Positions 42,506 through 53,710 are shown, counted from the first letter of the stretch. The stretch: DNA of 64,000 nucleotides from Mrakia gelida (GCA_024345305.1 BRON01000019.1:124001-188000); one strand, 5' to 3'. Notes: generated from the letters alone by a model not told the origin. Numbers and translations are program-made.

Positions 42506-44951
42506 ATGGCGATTCATCCTTCTCATCCGATCCCTCTAGCAGCCAAAGTAGTTCCTCCAACTTCCTCTTCACGGAATCCCGCTTCTTCGAGCTCAGGAGG
42601 AGGTCGACCGACTCGTCCCTTCCCCACCTCCTCCGATGGACCCTCCCTCGCTCTCCGAGCTTCCTCCTCATCCTCCCCAGCCCCACCTCCACCAGCAGCA
42701 CCTCCTTCAGCTCTCCCTCAAAGCTACACTACTCAGCTCTCGGATCTACTGCTGAGCGCCGTCGTTCCTGGGATCCCAAAGACGAAGGGGAAGGGAGGAG
42801 CAGGAGGAGGAGCGAGCAAGCTCGTCGACTCGGAAGGGAGGAGGTTGTTGACGAGCAAGAAGGAGGAGTTAAACTTGACTACTACAACTCAAAACTTCAG
42901 GTACGTCGCGCATCCTATATGACTCTTTAAAGTGTAGAGAAAGGGAGGAGGGAAGGGACTGGCGAGCTCGACGGGGACGGGAGGGAGGGAGGAGGATGAC
43001 GTTCGCTCCTTCGACCTCTCGAGCCCAGCTTCTCTCCTTCTATACAAGACCTCACGATCTGAAAGCTGACTTCTCGTACACCTTCCTCTCCTCTTCACTC
43101 TCCTCCAGGAAATTCGTCCTCAAAGTCAGCGTTCCTCTCTCCTTCTCGACGTCTCCTCTCATCGTTGCGCTCGGCTAACCTCCCGGCTCCCTCCCTCCCT
43201 TCCCTCTCTTTCTTCCCCTACCAGATCGGATGGCTCTTCACCCTCCAAGATCATATCGAGCAGCTTATCTTTTGGCATCGTCCTTCTCACTCGGTCCTGT
43301 TTCTCATTTCTTGGACGATTCTCTGTTCGTCCCGCTTCATCTCGCCGTTCCCTCGTGCTTCTCGCTCGCTCGAGCTCACCTTTCCCTGTTCCTTCGTTCG
43401 TTTCCTTCAGCCTTCAAACCCCATCTCCTCCTCCTCCTCCCACCCATCATCCTGCTCGCTTTCCTTTTAGCTCCCTACAACCTCCCTCCGCTCAAAGTCT
43501 CCCTTCCTACGCTTCGAGCAACGCCCGTGTGGGAGGACGAGGACGGAGGATCAGGCGAGAGCGACGAGGAAGCCGGCAGGAAGAGGGAGAGAAGGACGAG
43601 TGCTAGTTCGCCGACGAGGAAGGGGAGTGTGGGTGTAGGGAGGAGCTTCTCGGTCAGTGGAACGTCAGGAGATAGGGCTGGGAGGAAGGCAGAGGTGAGT
43701 CTTTCAAGTTGAGAGCCGCGTCGAGGATGAAGAACGAGGACAAGACGCGTTCGACGCTGACTCGATCGCTTCTCGTTTCGCGCCTGATAGACCTCGGCTC
43801 AAACCCACGCACTTATCGAGGAGCGAAAGATTGAAGCCAATCTCTCCTCGGTTTACTACCAGAACATCCAAGGGATCCAAAACCTCATGGGCACTTTGTG
43901 AGCCGACACCACTGTCTTCTTCGCTTCGCTCTCTTCGCTTTCGCTCTCAACCGAACTGACTCCTTCTTCTATTCTTCGCCTCGTCACTCCTCTCACTCGA
44001 TCACTCTTCCTTACTCCTCAGCGCTGACGGCTACGACTCCCTCGCACCACCTCTCACAACCTTCTTCTCTCCCACCCACCCTCTTCACCAAACCTTCATC
44101 GCCGCATCTCTTGTCTCCCTTCTCCTCTTCTCCTTTTTCGCGAGCTCCATCCCTCCTTACGCTATCCTCCTCCCTGTCGGCTGGGGTCCTCTGCTCGTCG
44201 GATTGATGTGAGTCGTCTCGCTCTCGTCCTCGTACCTTCGCTCGTCGCGTCTCTCGTTCGTTGACCTTCTTCACGTCCTTCGACTTCTCCCAGTCCTCCG
44301 ACCACCTCTCTCCCCATAACCCCACCTCCAGCCCTCACGGCCATCCTCTCGAAACTCCACCTCCTCATCCTCAACGATCGCATTCCACCTCATCTCCGCT
44401 CCCGCCCTCGTCGAACCGTCGCCGTCTTTGAATCGCAGAAGTTCGGCCCGCCTGGTTCGTCGAACGCGAAAGAGGGTTCAGGGTGGGGAGAGTCGAACTG
44501 GGGTGGGAGGGAGGTGGGGAGCTCGTTGCCTGGTCTGGGAGGAGGTGGAGGAGAGTCAGGAGCGGCGGTGGTGCATGGGTTGAGCGAGTTGGTTTTGGAA
44601 CCGAAGGAGGAGTGGGAGTGGCTGCCTGGAGAGGAGTGGTATGTTGATAGAGGTGGGGAGTGGGTAGATGGAGGTTCCGTTGGGGTGGATGCTGGTGAGT
44701 CGGTCTTTTCGCTCTTGTTTTCTCGCTCGAGCTCGAGCTTTGTTTGACGCGTCTCGCTGACTCTTTCGTTTCGTTCCCTTCTTTCGCCTCGTCTCGCAGA
44801 GGGATGGTCCTACCTCAACTCGCATCACCAACCCTCGTCGACTCCGTACACGAGTGTGGGACCTGTTGGAGCGTCGGGAGAGGACGTCGAGGTCGGGACT
44901 GTGAGGAGGAGAAGATGGTGGAGGAGGGGAGTGAAGGTCGTCGACGAGTAG
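42506..44951 (+). CDS. PEX30/PEX24-type peroxin with dysferlin domain
   Basis: Exons: 42506-42900, 43109-43124, 43225-43324, 43411-43694, 43791-43897, 44022-44207, 44294-44694, 44800-44951; 546 aa. A Pro/Ser-rich N-terminus is followed by a membrane region (WLFTLQDHIEQLIFWHRP, then LLLLLPPIILLAFLLAPY and a second hydrophobic block LLLFSFFASSIPPYAILLPV). The C-terminal dysferlin-type signature is EWEWLPGEEWYVDRGGEW then EGWSYL. Proteins of this set (Pex23/24/28-32) sit in ER subdomains and control peroxisome number and contact sites. Which paralogue this is cannot be told by eye. One exon is 16 nt. All phases agree. Confidence 0.82.
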
Positions 44952-45396
44952 GGTTGGCGTCGCGTTTTTTCCCTTTGACGATTACTGATGACAGTCTCAG
45001 CCGACAGAGCTCGTTTGAATTCCTTCCTTCTCTATCTCCTTCGCTCTACCTCCCTCAGTCCCGAGGCACGATCTTCTTCGAAACACTGGACCTGAGGGGA
45101 AGGGAAGACATCGCCTTCTCCTTCAACGAGCCGACGCGTTCATCCTTTGACGTCGCTCGTCGCGGCTGTCGGTTCGATCATGTCGCGTGGAATTGAAGAG
45201 GATGACTTTGGCCCAATGTCATACATCCCGTGCAAATCACCTCTCGAACGAAGAAGACGAAAACTGTGCAGCTACGCCAAAACCAACCTTCCATCGTCTT
45301 CTCCATCCCCGGCTCGACTCAAACGGCGACCTCCCCCTCCTCTCCTCCTCTCTTCTCACTCGCTCCGTCAACTCCTTACGGACTTTGAAGGCAAAC
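44952..45396 (+). other. Upstream region shared with the inverted paralogue
   Basis: 445 bp upstream of the 45397 first exon. From about 45230 it resembles, base for base in places, the minus-strand upstream region of the 52636 gene (52637-52800). An example is the CGACCTCCCCCTCCTCTCCT tract, followed by CTTCTCACTC in both. The duplication therefore includes promoter sequence. No separate gene seen. Confidence 0.55.
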
Positions 45397-47246
45397 ATGA
45401 TACCTTCTCTATCCTGGTCTGCGGACTTTTAACTCGGGATCGATCTTCTTCGAGCTGGCGAGTTTGATGAGGGACTGAAGAGGTTCGACGAGGTGAGTCG
45501 ACGAGCTCGCCTCTTTGCTCGTCCTTCCCTCCTTCGACTTGGTCTCTGACGAGCTCTCATCCTCTCTCTTGCAGGCTGCTCGTGTAGGAGGATTCGAGGC
45601 GGAGGTCTTCCCGTCTAGGAGGGAAGTGCTGGAGAGACTGAGAGGGATGGAAGAGGCTGTTTTGAGAGGGAGAAGGCAGGAAAGGGAGGACGAGGGAAGG
45701 AAGGATGGGGAGGAAGCCGTTGGGTTGAAGGATGCCGTAGACGACGACAAGGTGAGCTTGATCTTCATTTTTCCAGTCAAGTGTGTAGAGGAGAGTGGGT
45801 TGTGTGCTCGAACGTTTCGGCTCTCCCGAAGGAGAGGCATGAGGAAGGAGGAAGGGGGCGAAGGAGTCGAGCTCGAGCTGACCTTTCCACCTCTTCGTCT
45901 CCTCTTTCTTCTAGGACGCTCCTCGACTTTTCCTCCTCCTCTCTCGACTCCCCGACTCCCATCGAACGTTTCTCCTCACACAGGCACCCCTTCACTTCTT
46001 CACCACCGACCTCCTCCTCGCTCACGCTCAAGCCCACCTCAACCGACTCCTCACCTCCCGAAACCTCATCGACTTCCTCCCCTTCGAGATCCTCTCCATC
46101 ATCGGCCGAATAGTCCATGAACTCCCCAATGAAGAGGACGTCAAGCACCTTCACGTCGGCTTCCAGCTGATCGCTGTGTCGAGGAGATGGAGAGCGATCT
46201 TCAGCGAGGACCATTCCTTCTGGAACGAGGTCTTCATGGGACACAGAGACACCCTCCTCAAGCTCGAAGCTTTCGCCTCGAAGGCGCCTGTCAGGATCCT
46301 CTACGTCAGCCCCGAGAGCATGATACCTCGTAAAACGCTCTTGGCGGCGCTGAAGGGGAAGCTGTCGTCGCTGGAGACTTTGGGCCTGCACTTCGAGGAT
46401 GGGGACGGATCGATCTTCGAGGACCTCTGGGATGCCTTCCTTCCTTCACTCCCTAACCTCCACACCCTCACCCTCTCCCACCACGGCAGCGATCCCCCGC
46501 TCATCCCTCGCCTTCCCAATCCGCTCCTCTTCCCAAGTCTCTCCAATCTCCGCCTCAGGGGCTTTGAACCGACGGAGGACGCGTCCCTCTGGCCTCTCCT
46601 CCAGCACGTTCGCCCACAACTTCGTTCCCTCCACCTCGCGGAATGTTCCCTCAGTCTCGCACCCATCGGAGGAGTCCCCAACGGTCCTTCCTTCGTCGTC
46701 CACCTTCCTATGCTCGTCAACCTCACGATAAGCGAGGACTCTACCCTTCTCGACGGAAGCAGCAGCACCTTCCTCCTTCCCAACCTCGAGGATCTCAACC
46801 TGTCCTGGTCCGACCTCGACTACCATCCCCTCCTCTTCCCTCCCAACAACCACCCTCCGAACACCTTGAAACTCACCTCGCTCGCCCTTCGCGGCGAACT
46901 CGTCCCAAACGAAGCTACCCTCGTTCAAGCTCTCGGACGGATTCCCGCGTTGGAGGAGCTCGACGTGGCCTGCAGCTACATCTCGGACGCGACGATCCAG
47001 GCTCTGATGGTCCGAGAAGGCGTCGAACCTTGTGTTCCTCGTCTTAGAAAGCTCAACGTCGAGGGCGACCTGGACTGCACGCTTGAGGCGGTGATGAGGA
47101 TGGTGAAGTCGAGGGAGAAGCTGGGGTGGATGGGAGGCGGCAGAGGGGCTCTCTTCCTGGGGGACCGTGATGATCAGCCCAGCGAAGTTTCTCGGAGATG
47201 GCTGGAGTTGAACTTAGCTGAGCTACTCTTGTACGACGATCGCTGA
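45397..47246 (+). pseudogene. TPR/F-box/LRR pseudogene, two lesions
   Basis: Exons by comparison with its inverted paralogue: 45397-45492, 45575-45751, 45917-47246. Lesion 1: codon 12 is TAA (45430-45432) where the paralogue has CAA (DFQRG). Lesion 2: exon 3 lacks two bases in a TC repeat near 45941, shifting the frame 27 bases after the acceptor. Adding them back makes exon 3 a multiple of three (534 codons in all). Downstream, the frame is open and family-like: FLPFEILSIIGRIVHEL, SRRWRAIFSEDHSFWNEV, and LRRs such as LPNLHTLTLSHHG and LPNLEDLNLSWSDLDY. The long tail suggests recent inactivation. Confidence 0.75.
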
Positions 47247-47929
47247 TACGAACTTTTGTCGATGTGTCGACTCTTTCGTTTGCTTTCGTTCGGTTTCTTT
47301 ATTCACATCTCGTCACTTCCTTATATCTGTACCCCAAAAACAAACAAAGAAAAACATGCATCGTTTTCCGTCTGAGCTCTCCCTGATTTCAGCGAGACGC
47401 GGCGGGCCGACGAGAGAGAGGTCAAACGGGAACGCGACACGTCGTCCCTCCTCTGGACCTCAATCCTCTCTCTACCTCTCTCTTCGATTTTGAGTGAGGG
47501 CAACGATCAAGAACCAACGAGATCCGGCTATCTCTTTCCATCGCGAGACGCATCGAACCGACGATAACTGCAGCGCGACGCGTCGTGCTCTCGAGCTCGT
47601 CTTCTCTTCTTCCCTCTTGTTCTTTCACTCTATCCTCAGGTTCGTCTGAAGACGACAACCGATAATCAGAAGCAAAGCACTCTTGGTCCTTTCTCTTCCC
47701 ACTGCGAGACGCATCGAACTGACGAGGACTCGAAGCGCGACGCGTCGCGCCTCTCGAACTTCTCTATCTCTCGTTCTTTCTCTTCTTCTCCTTCTCCCCA
47801 CCCCAAACTCGATTGAAGAAACGACGATAAAATACAAGCATGGACTGCCAAACTAGTAGTACGTACCAACTAAACTAACTATGTAAAACAGCGTAACGAA
47901 CGACCAACCGACCTACACCCCAACTCCTC
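47247..47929. other. Convergent 3' spacer with internal short duplications
   Basis: 683 bp between the pseudogene and the mitochondrial-type gene (minus). Two related segments, about 47525-47600 and 47690-47760, share GCGAGACGCATCGAAC and a GCGCGACGCGTCG block, so the spacer contains a local tandem-like duplication of about 170-bp spacing. No gene seen. Confidence 0.55.
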
Positions 47930-50454
47930 TTACTTCCCAACATACTTCCTCACAACCTCCAACACCGTCTTCCCTCCCTCTCCAGCCTTCCCCCCCTCCA
48001 CAGCCTTCTCCAAATCCTTCAACGCTCCTTCAACAGCCTTCTTCGAATCCTCCTGCAGCTTCTTCAACGCTCCCTCCCAGTCCTCCTGCTTCGACTGAGC
48101 GTCGGACGTCTTGGATCCTTTGGCGGCGGAGTCCTTGGCTGCTGAGGCGGTGGAGGAGAGGGAAGGGGTGGAGGAGAGGGTGGATTGGAGATCGGATTGG
48201 AGGGTGGTGAGTCGTTTTTGGAGGTCTTTGGAGACGGAGCCGGAGGAGGCTGGAGGAGGGAGGGAAGGTGGGTGGGTGGGAGGGAGAGAGGGAGGGAGGG
48301 AGTCGGAAGGTCAGTTCGGCGAGGGAGGTGGGATTGAGAAGGGAGAGAGATGCGAGAACGTACTCTTCAAGGTCTCAGTAAGAGTCTCAATCTGCTTCTT
48401 GGCGGCCTCGTCTACAAAACACGAAAAACAGCGAACGCGTCGAGGTCAGCGAACGCATTTCGAACTCCATCTCGCTCTTCCCTCTTCCTCCTCCTCCCCA
48501 CCTTGCTCGCCACCTCAGACGAGAACGTCAAAACTCACACTGCTCCTTCCCACCCTTGGCCGAATCCTTCCCCGAGCTTCCAAGCTTGACGCCCGACTTC
48601 GAAAGGGTGAGAGCGACCAACGAAGCGAGAGCGGGGGAGACGGTCTTGATGGAGGAGACAACCTTGTCGGTATCGAAGTGCTCGACGGTAGCCTGACCAG
48701 CGGAGGCGAGGGATTGAGCTTGTTTGACCTGAGGAGAGCGAGAGAGGGAGGGGAGGGGAGAGGGGGGGTCAGCGACGCGACGAGGAGGAGCAGAGAACGA
48801 ACGAGAGGTGGGGATGTATGCGAGGTGAAGGAGAGGAGAAAGGAGAGATGACGGGGAGTAGGTGGGAAGAAAGGAGGAAGGATGGAAAGAAAGAGAGACG
48901 ACGACGACTCACCAGCTTGTCCGTATCGATCTTCCCTCCCTTCGAGGCGATCCAGCTCTCGATCATGTCAGCAGGGATTCCAGCCTTCTTAGCGAGGTCC
49001 TTGACCTGCTTCAAGACCTTATCAAGGTCCTCTCCGTCGGCTGTGAACGAAACAAAACACCAAAACGAGTCAGCTCCAGTGCCCCCTCCTCGTCGCGTCG
49101 CTCAGACTGAAACTGCGAGACGAAACGACTCACCCTCCTTCAACTGCTTGATCAAATCCTCCAAGTTCCCCTTCCCATCCTTGCTGACCTCCTCGGCCTT
49201 CTTGTAGAGCTTCTGAGCGGTCGCCTCGAGATCCTTGAGGGACTCTCCTCCCTCGGCTTTGATCTTCTCGGAGATCTTGGAGAAGTCTCCCGTGGCGAGA
49301 GCGGCGACGATGGGTCCTGAGGCGGGGACGTATTGGGTGATGAACTGCGAACGAACGAACGAAGGGTCGAAGAGTCAGTAGGGAGCTTGAGGAAGAGAAG
49401 CGAGGAGGAACGGAGGGTAAGTAGAGGGAGGCTCGTCGAACTCACATCAACAACGCCCTTAAACTCCTCACCGACCTCCTCCTTCAACCCCTCGAGCACA
49501 TTCTTCCAATCCACCTCGCTCGCCTTCCCACCAGCATCCTTGAGAGCCTTCTCAGCCTTGGCGATGTAAGGCTCGACTTCCTTCCCACCGATCTTCTTGA
49601 TCTTGTTGAGGGCGCCAGAGATGTCCGAGTTCTTGACGTCCTCGGAGAGGGAAGAGAGGAACGAGTTGAGTCCTCCGGACTCTTGGATCTTCTTGTACGC
49701 GAGTTGGGAGATCCCGAAGGCGGGACCGAGACCGGCGAGGGAGGCGGCTTGGGAGGCCTGGGGGGGAGAGAGGGAGGGGGTGAGAGGAGGGAGAGGGAGG
49801 AAAGGGCGAAAGGTCAGCTCGACTCGTTTTCGTTATCGTTCTCCCTCGTCCTCCCTCAAAGACTCACGAATCCCGAAGCCTGTTCCCCAGCACCCTTAGT
49901 GGTATCGATAGTGGTGTGAACCTTCTCAGCGAGCTCTCTGTTCGAAGAGCAAAACAAAAACGTCAAACGTCGAAAGTCAGCTCGAGCTCCTCCTCGCTCA
50001 CTCTCCCCGCCCTCGTTTCGTCGAGTCTTTGATGAGTGGGGGATGAAGGACTAACCGAATAGGCTTAACGTAATAGAACAAGGACCCTCCTCCAGCAACG
50101 AGAACTCCCAGAACGATCCACATCTGATCCGAAACGAACGAAAACGAAGAGGGAGGAGGTGAGCTCGAGCCCGAGAGATGGGGCTCGCATGTTGTCTCGG
50201 TTTGAGCGCGCGAAACTCACGGGTGTATGGGTGTGAACAGGAGAGGCAGCGCTGGTGGTGGTTTGGAAGCGGATGGGTTGTCGGATGGGCTGAAGTAAAG
50301 AACGAAGAAAACGAGTCAGCGAAAGGAAAGAGGAGCGGGAGAGAAGAGAGGGAGGGCTGAATGAAAGACGAACCTGAACGAGCTGAGATCTCGTCGAGGA
50401 AGAGCTCATCCTCAGGGAGGAACGAGCGGGAGTGGAGAGCGTGGAGCGAAGCAT
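47930..50454 (-). CDS. Predicted mitochondrial membrane-anchored helical protein, unrecognised
   Basis: Exons (minus): 50374-50454, 50221-50289, 50056-50123, 49868-49937, 49446-49757, 49134-49344, 48913-49040, 48539-48728, 48364-48411, 47930-48249; 498 aa, every phase consistent. The N-terminus MLRSTLSTPARSSLRMSSSS looks like a mitochondrial presequence. One membrane helix follows (MWIVLGVLVAGGGSLFYYV). Then about 380 residues of Lys/Ala/Glu-rich amphipathic helix (KALKDAGGKASEVDWKNVLE, EGGESLKDLEATAQKLYKKA) run to the end (VRKYVGK). Spacing resembles apolipoprotein- or MICOS-like helical proteins, but I cannot name the family. It lies between the arms of the inverted F-box duplication. Confidence 0.8.
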
Positions 50455-50824
50455 GTTTTTGTTGAGCGTTGGGTTGGTGTTGGGTTGGGTAAGGGTTGTT
50501 GTGGTTGGAGGCGAGACAGGTGAAGCAGGGGGGAGAAAAAGGCGAGGGAGGGAGTCAGGCGTCATCGAGAAAGTGGTGACGCGAGCGCCCGCCCCTTTGG
50601 TTTTGTCTCGCTCGCGCTCTTCTGGTTTGACTCGTGAGAGAGATGAAGGGGGGAGGCGAGGATAGCCGAGTCAGTGAGAGATGAAAGAAAAGCTTCCGAT
50701 CGAGGGAGGCAGGAAGGGACGGGAAGAGGCGGAGAGGGAGAGAACCAAAGCGGTTCGAAACGACGCGACGAGTCGGTCGCTCACTCGTCCCTCCCTCTTT
50801 GTGCGAAGACAGGTACGCAATCCA
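50455..50824. other. Leader of the mitochondrial-type gene; spacer
   Basis: 370 bp between the start at 50454 and the end of the F-box/LRR gene at 50825, both genes on the minus strand. The proximal part has CAACA-rich leader sequence (minus strand) just before the ATG. No gene seen. Confidence 0.45.
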
Positions 50825-52636
50825 TCAACAAGATACGAAATGTACGTTCTTCTCCAGCCACCTCATCAAATCCTCGTCCACTCCGTCACAGCCGTCAACG
50901 CTAACTTTCCCCTTCCCTCCTCCCATCCTCCCCAACCCCTCCCTCGACTTCACCATCCTCACCAACGCCTCTCCCGTAAACTGATCGTTCGACTGGATCG
51001 CCAGCTCCGAAAGAAGAGGAGCGCAGGGCTCGACTCCTTCTTCGATCGTCAGAGCTTCGAGCGTCGCGTCCGAAGAGTGGTCGTCGTACGCGAGTTCGAG
51101 GCTCTTGAGGAGAGGCATCCGTCTGAGGTCTTGAATGAGGATAGCCTCGTTTCGGACGTTCTCGCCGTGGATGAGGAGGGTCGAGAGGTGGGTGGTGTTA
51201 GAAGGGTAGTGGTCGGGAGGAAAGAGGAGAAGATGGTAGTCGAGGGAGGCCCAGCAGAGGTTGAGGGTTTGGAGGTTGGGGATGAGGAAGGTGCTGCTTG
51301 TATCGTCGAGGAGGTCGCTTTCGAGTCCAATGTCGAGCGTAGTGAGGTTGGGGAGCCGAACGACGAAGGGAGTGGTAGCTGGGGTTCGTCGGATGGGAGC
51401 TAGGCTGAGGGAACAGGCGCCAGCGAGTTCGAGCGACCAGAGTTGCTTGCGGACGTGTTTGAGGAGAGGGTAGAGGGACCTGTTCTCCGCTGGGCGGAAT
51501 TCCGAGACGGTGAGGTGGACGAGGTTGGGAAGAAGATGTCGATGAGGAAGAGGAGCGATGGATTTCATGGCCGGGTCGGCGTTCTCGAGACGGAGGGTGT
51601 GAAGGTTGGGAACTGAAGGGAGGAACGCGTCCCAAAGGTCCTCGAGCGTTCCGTTGGCGTCCACGCAGACGTCCAGCTTCTCCAGCGAAGATAGTTTGCC
51701 CTTCAGTGCTTGCAGAATGCTCTTCGTGTCCGTACCGCAGTCGAAGATCCTCAGGACTCGTACGGGAGATCTCAGCCCGAAGGCTTCGAGCCTTGCGAGG
51801 GAGGCGCTTCCCTCCGTCAAGCTGACCTCCTCCCAAAAGGTCTCGTCCTCGCCGAAGATTGCTCTCCACCTCCTCGAGACGGCGATGAGTCGGGAGCCAA
51901 CGTGGATCTTGTGATAACGGGCCCCTTGGTGAGCGAGTCGACCGATGATGGAGAGGATCTCGAAGGGGAGGAAGTCGATGAGGTTTCGGGCGGTGAGGAG
52001 TCGGTTGAGGTGGGTTTGAGCGTGAGCGAGGAGGAGGTCGGTGGAGAGGAAGAGGAGGGGGGATTGGGTGAGAAGAAATGCTCGATGGGGTTCGGGGAGT
52101 CGAGAGAGGAGGAGGAAGAGTCGAGGAGCGTCCTAGAAGGAACGGGGAGAAGGGATGAAAAGGTGATCAGCTCGAGCTCAACTCCTTCATCCCTCCCTCC
52201 TCCCTCCTTCTTCCCGTTCGGGGAAGCCGAGCCGTTCGAGCACATAGCACAGTCCCCTCTATAGATACGACGGGATATATGAAGATGAAGCTCACCTTGT
52301 CGTCGTCTACGGCATCCTCCTCCAGCCCATCATCTCCCTCCCCATCTGCCCTCCCTTCCTCGTCTTCGCTTCCCTCCCTCCTCCCTCTCAAAACAGCCTC
52401 CTCCATGCCTCTCAGTCTCTCCAGCACCTCCCTCCATCTCAGCCTCGAATCCTCCTACACGAGCAGCCTGGGAGGTATAAGGAACAGCGCTGGTTAGAGG
52501 TGGGACGAAAGAGGGAAGGAGGGGAACGAGCTCATCTCACCTCATCAAACCTCTTCAGTCCCTGATCAAACTCGCCATCTCGAAGAAGATCGACTCCTCG
52601 TTGGAAGTCGACGGACCAGGACAGAGGAGGTATCAT
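50825..52636 (-). CDS. TPR/F-box/LRR protein, apparently intact
   Basis: Exons (minus): 52541-52636, 52296-52454, 50825-52132; 520 aa. Exon 1 has the TPR-type first helix (DFQRGVDLLRDGEFDQGLKRF). Exon 2 begins at a 3' splice site 13 bases downstream of the one homologous to its paralogue's. With an 11-base deletion inside the exon the net shift is 24, so the frame is kept (EDSRLRWREVLERLRGMEEA). The F-box is FLPFEILSIIGRLAHQG to SRRWRAIFGED. LRRs include LPNLTTLDIGLESDLL and IPNLQTLNLCWASLDYH. The C-terminus runs to WLEKNVHFVSC. By family it is an SCF substrate receptor of Dia2/Pof3-like layout with unknown target. It is the closest relative of the broken copy at 45397-47246, in opposite orientation. 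Confidence 0.8.
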
Positions 52637-53158
52637 TTTTGCCTCCGAAGACCTTGGGGAATCGAGGGAGAGAGTGAGAAGAGAGGAGGAGAGGAGGGGG
52701 AGGTCGACGTTCGAGGCGAGCGTGAAATCGAGCAGACGGTGGGAGGTTTGTTTTTGGGCGTCGCTGTACAATTTTTCGTCTTTCGAAGTGCAAGAGTGCT
52801 TTCAAGATAGGCGCAGATTCGAAGGAAGATCCACCTTTTCTCGTCTCATGCAAAAAAATCGAACGAACGTCCGGCGACGACGAACGAGGTGTGAGAGGTG
52901 AGCGCGTCGTCTCGCTGAACCGAACGAGATGGTTGTTCTTTTCCTCGCTATTACTTAGTGGTCTCACGGGCATCCCCTAACCCTCTCTCAAGGCTGACAT
53001 GATAACAGGCTGTGTCTTTGTAGATTCACGGAGCTCGCTGGCATCCTGAGCTGCTCAACGCGTCCCTTTCACGACATCGTCTTTGTACGCGTTCATCTCG
53101 CCCCTCCGTTCCCTTTCGTCTTCGTAGCAAACCTCAAACAAAATCAGGGCTATCTCAT
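52637..53158. other. Upstream region of the intact F-box/LRR gene
   Basis: 522 bp. The part next to the gene (52637-52800, minus strand) is the inverted duplicate of the region upstream of 45397. Further right there are intron-like remnants (CTGACATG at 52991) but no supportable exon. Confidence 0.5.
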
Positions 53159-53710
53159 ATGACACCCACACAGTTATCTCGAGCTCTCGCCAACTCCCAT
53201 CAAGTCCGTCGGCTCAGGTTCCACGACGATCTCGACGCGTCGACTCTCCCATCTCCGGTCACTTCGTCTTCGCCCCCTCTCCCCCCTCCCATCCCACGAC
53301 TCTCCGTCTCAACCGCAGCACCAACAGCCCTCCTTAACTACTTCAGTCAGCCCAATCTCACTTTTTCCTCCCACCATTTCCTCTCCCTCCTCCCATCTCT
53401 TCATCTCTCATTTTGTCCTCCCATCCATCTCTCTTCCTCGCCTCCCCTTCCAAACCTCACCCCAAACCACCCCCTTCAGTCCCCTGTCTTCCCCCACCGC
53501 TCCGTTACACGCGATCCTTTCCAACTCCGCCGTCGCGTCTTCGCGTTCGAACGAAAGAAAGAAAGCAAAAGAAAGAAAGAAAGAAAGAAAGAAGTCAAGC
53601 GAGCGGCGGCTGCTCTGACGGTTTTTGGAAGACGTTTCGGGTTGAAAAAAGGTGTTTACGGGGTTGATTGGGGTGTGAGGAAGGGAGTTTGCTGGGTTTC
53701 GAAGGCTTGA
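53159..53710 (+). CDS. Hypothetical 183-codon ORF with basic C-terminal half
   Basis: Open from ATG 53159 to TGA 53710. The first half is Ser/Pro/Leu-rich (TAAPTALLNYFSQPNL). The second is very basic because it reads through a GAAA microsatellite (KKESKRKKERKKE) and ends VRKGVCWVSKA. Codon usage is fair at the left and poor at the right. It overlaps the minus-strand ORF at 53595-54002 tail to tail. No family recognised; it may not be real. Confidence 0.3.
   Translation: MTPTQLSRALANSHQVRRLRFHDDLDASTLPSPVTSSSPPLPPPIPRLSVSTAAPTALLNYFSQPNLTFSSHHFLSLLPSLHLSFCPPIHLSSSPPLPNLTPNHPLQSPVFPHRSVTRDPFQLRRRVFAFERKKESKRKKERKKEVKRAAAALTVFGRRFGLKKGVYGVDWGVRKGVCWVSKA
53553..53593. repeat. (GAAA)n microsatellite
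   Basis: About ten GAAA units with one interruption (GCAAAA). It falls inside the doubtful 53159-53710 ORF. Confidence 0.9.
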
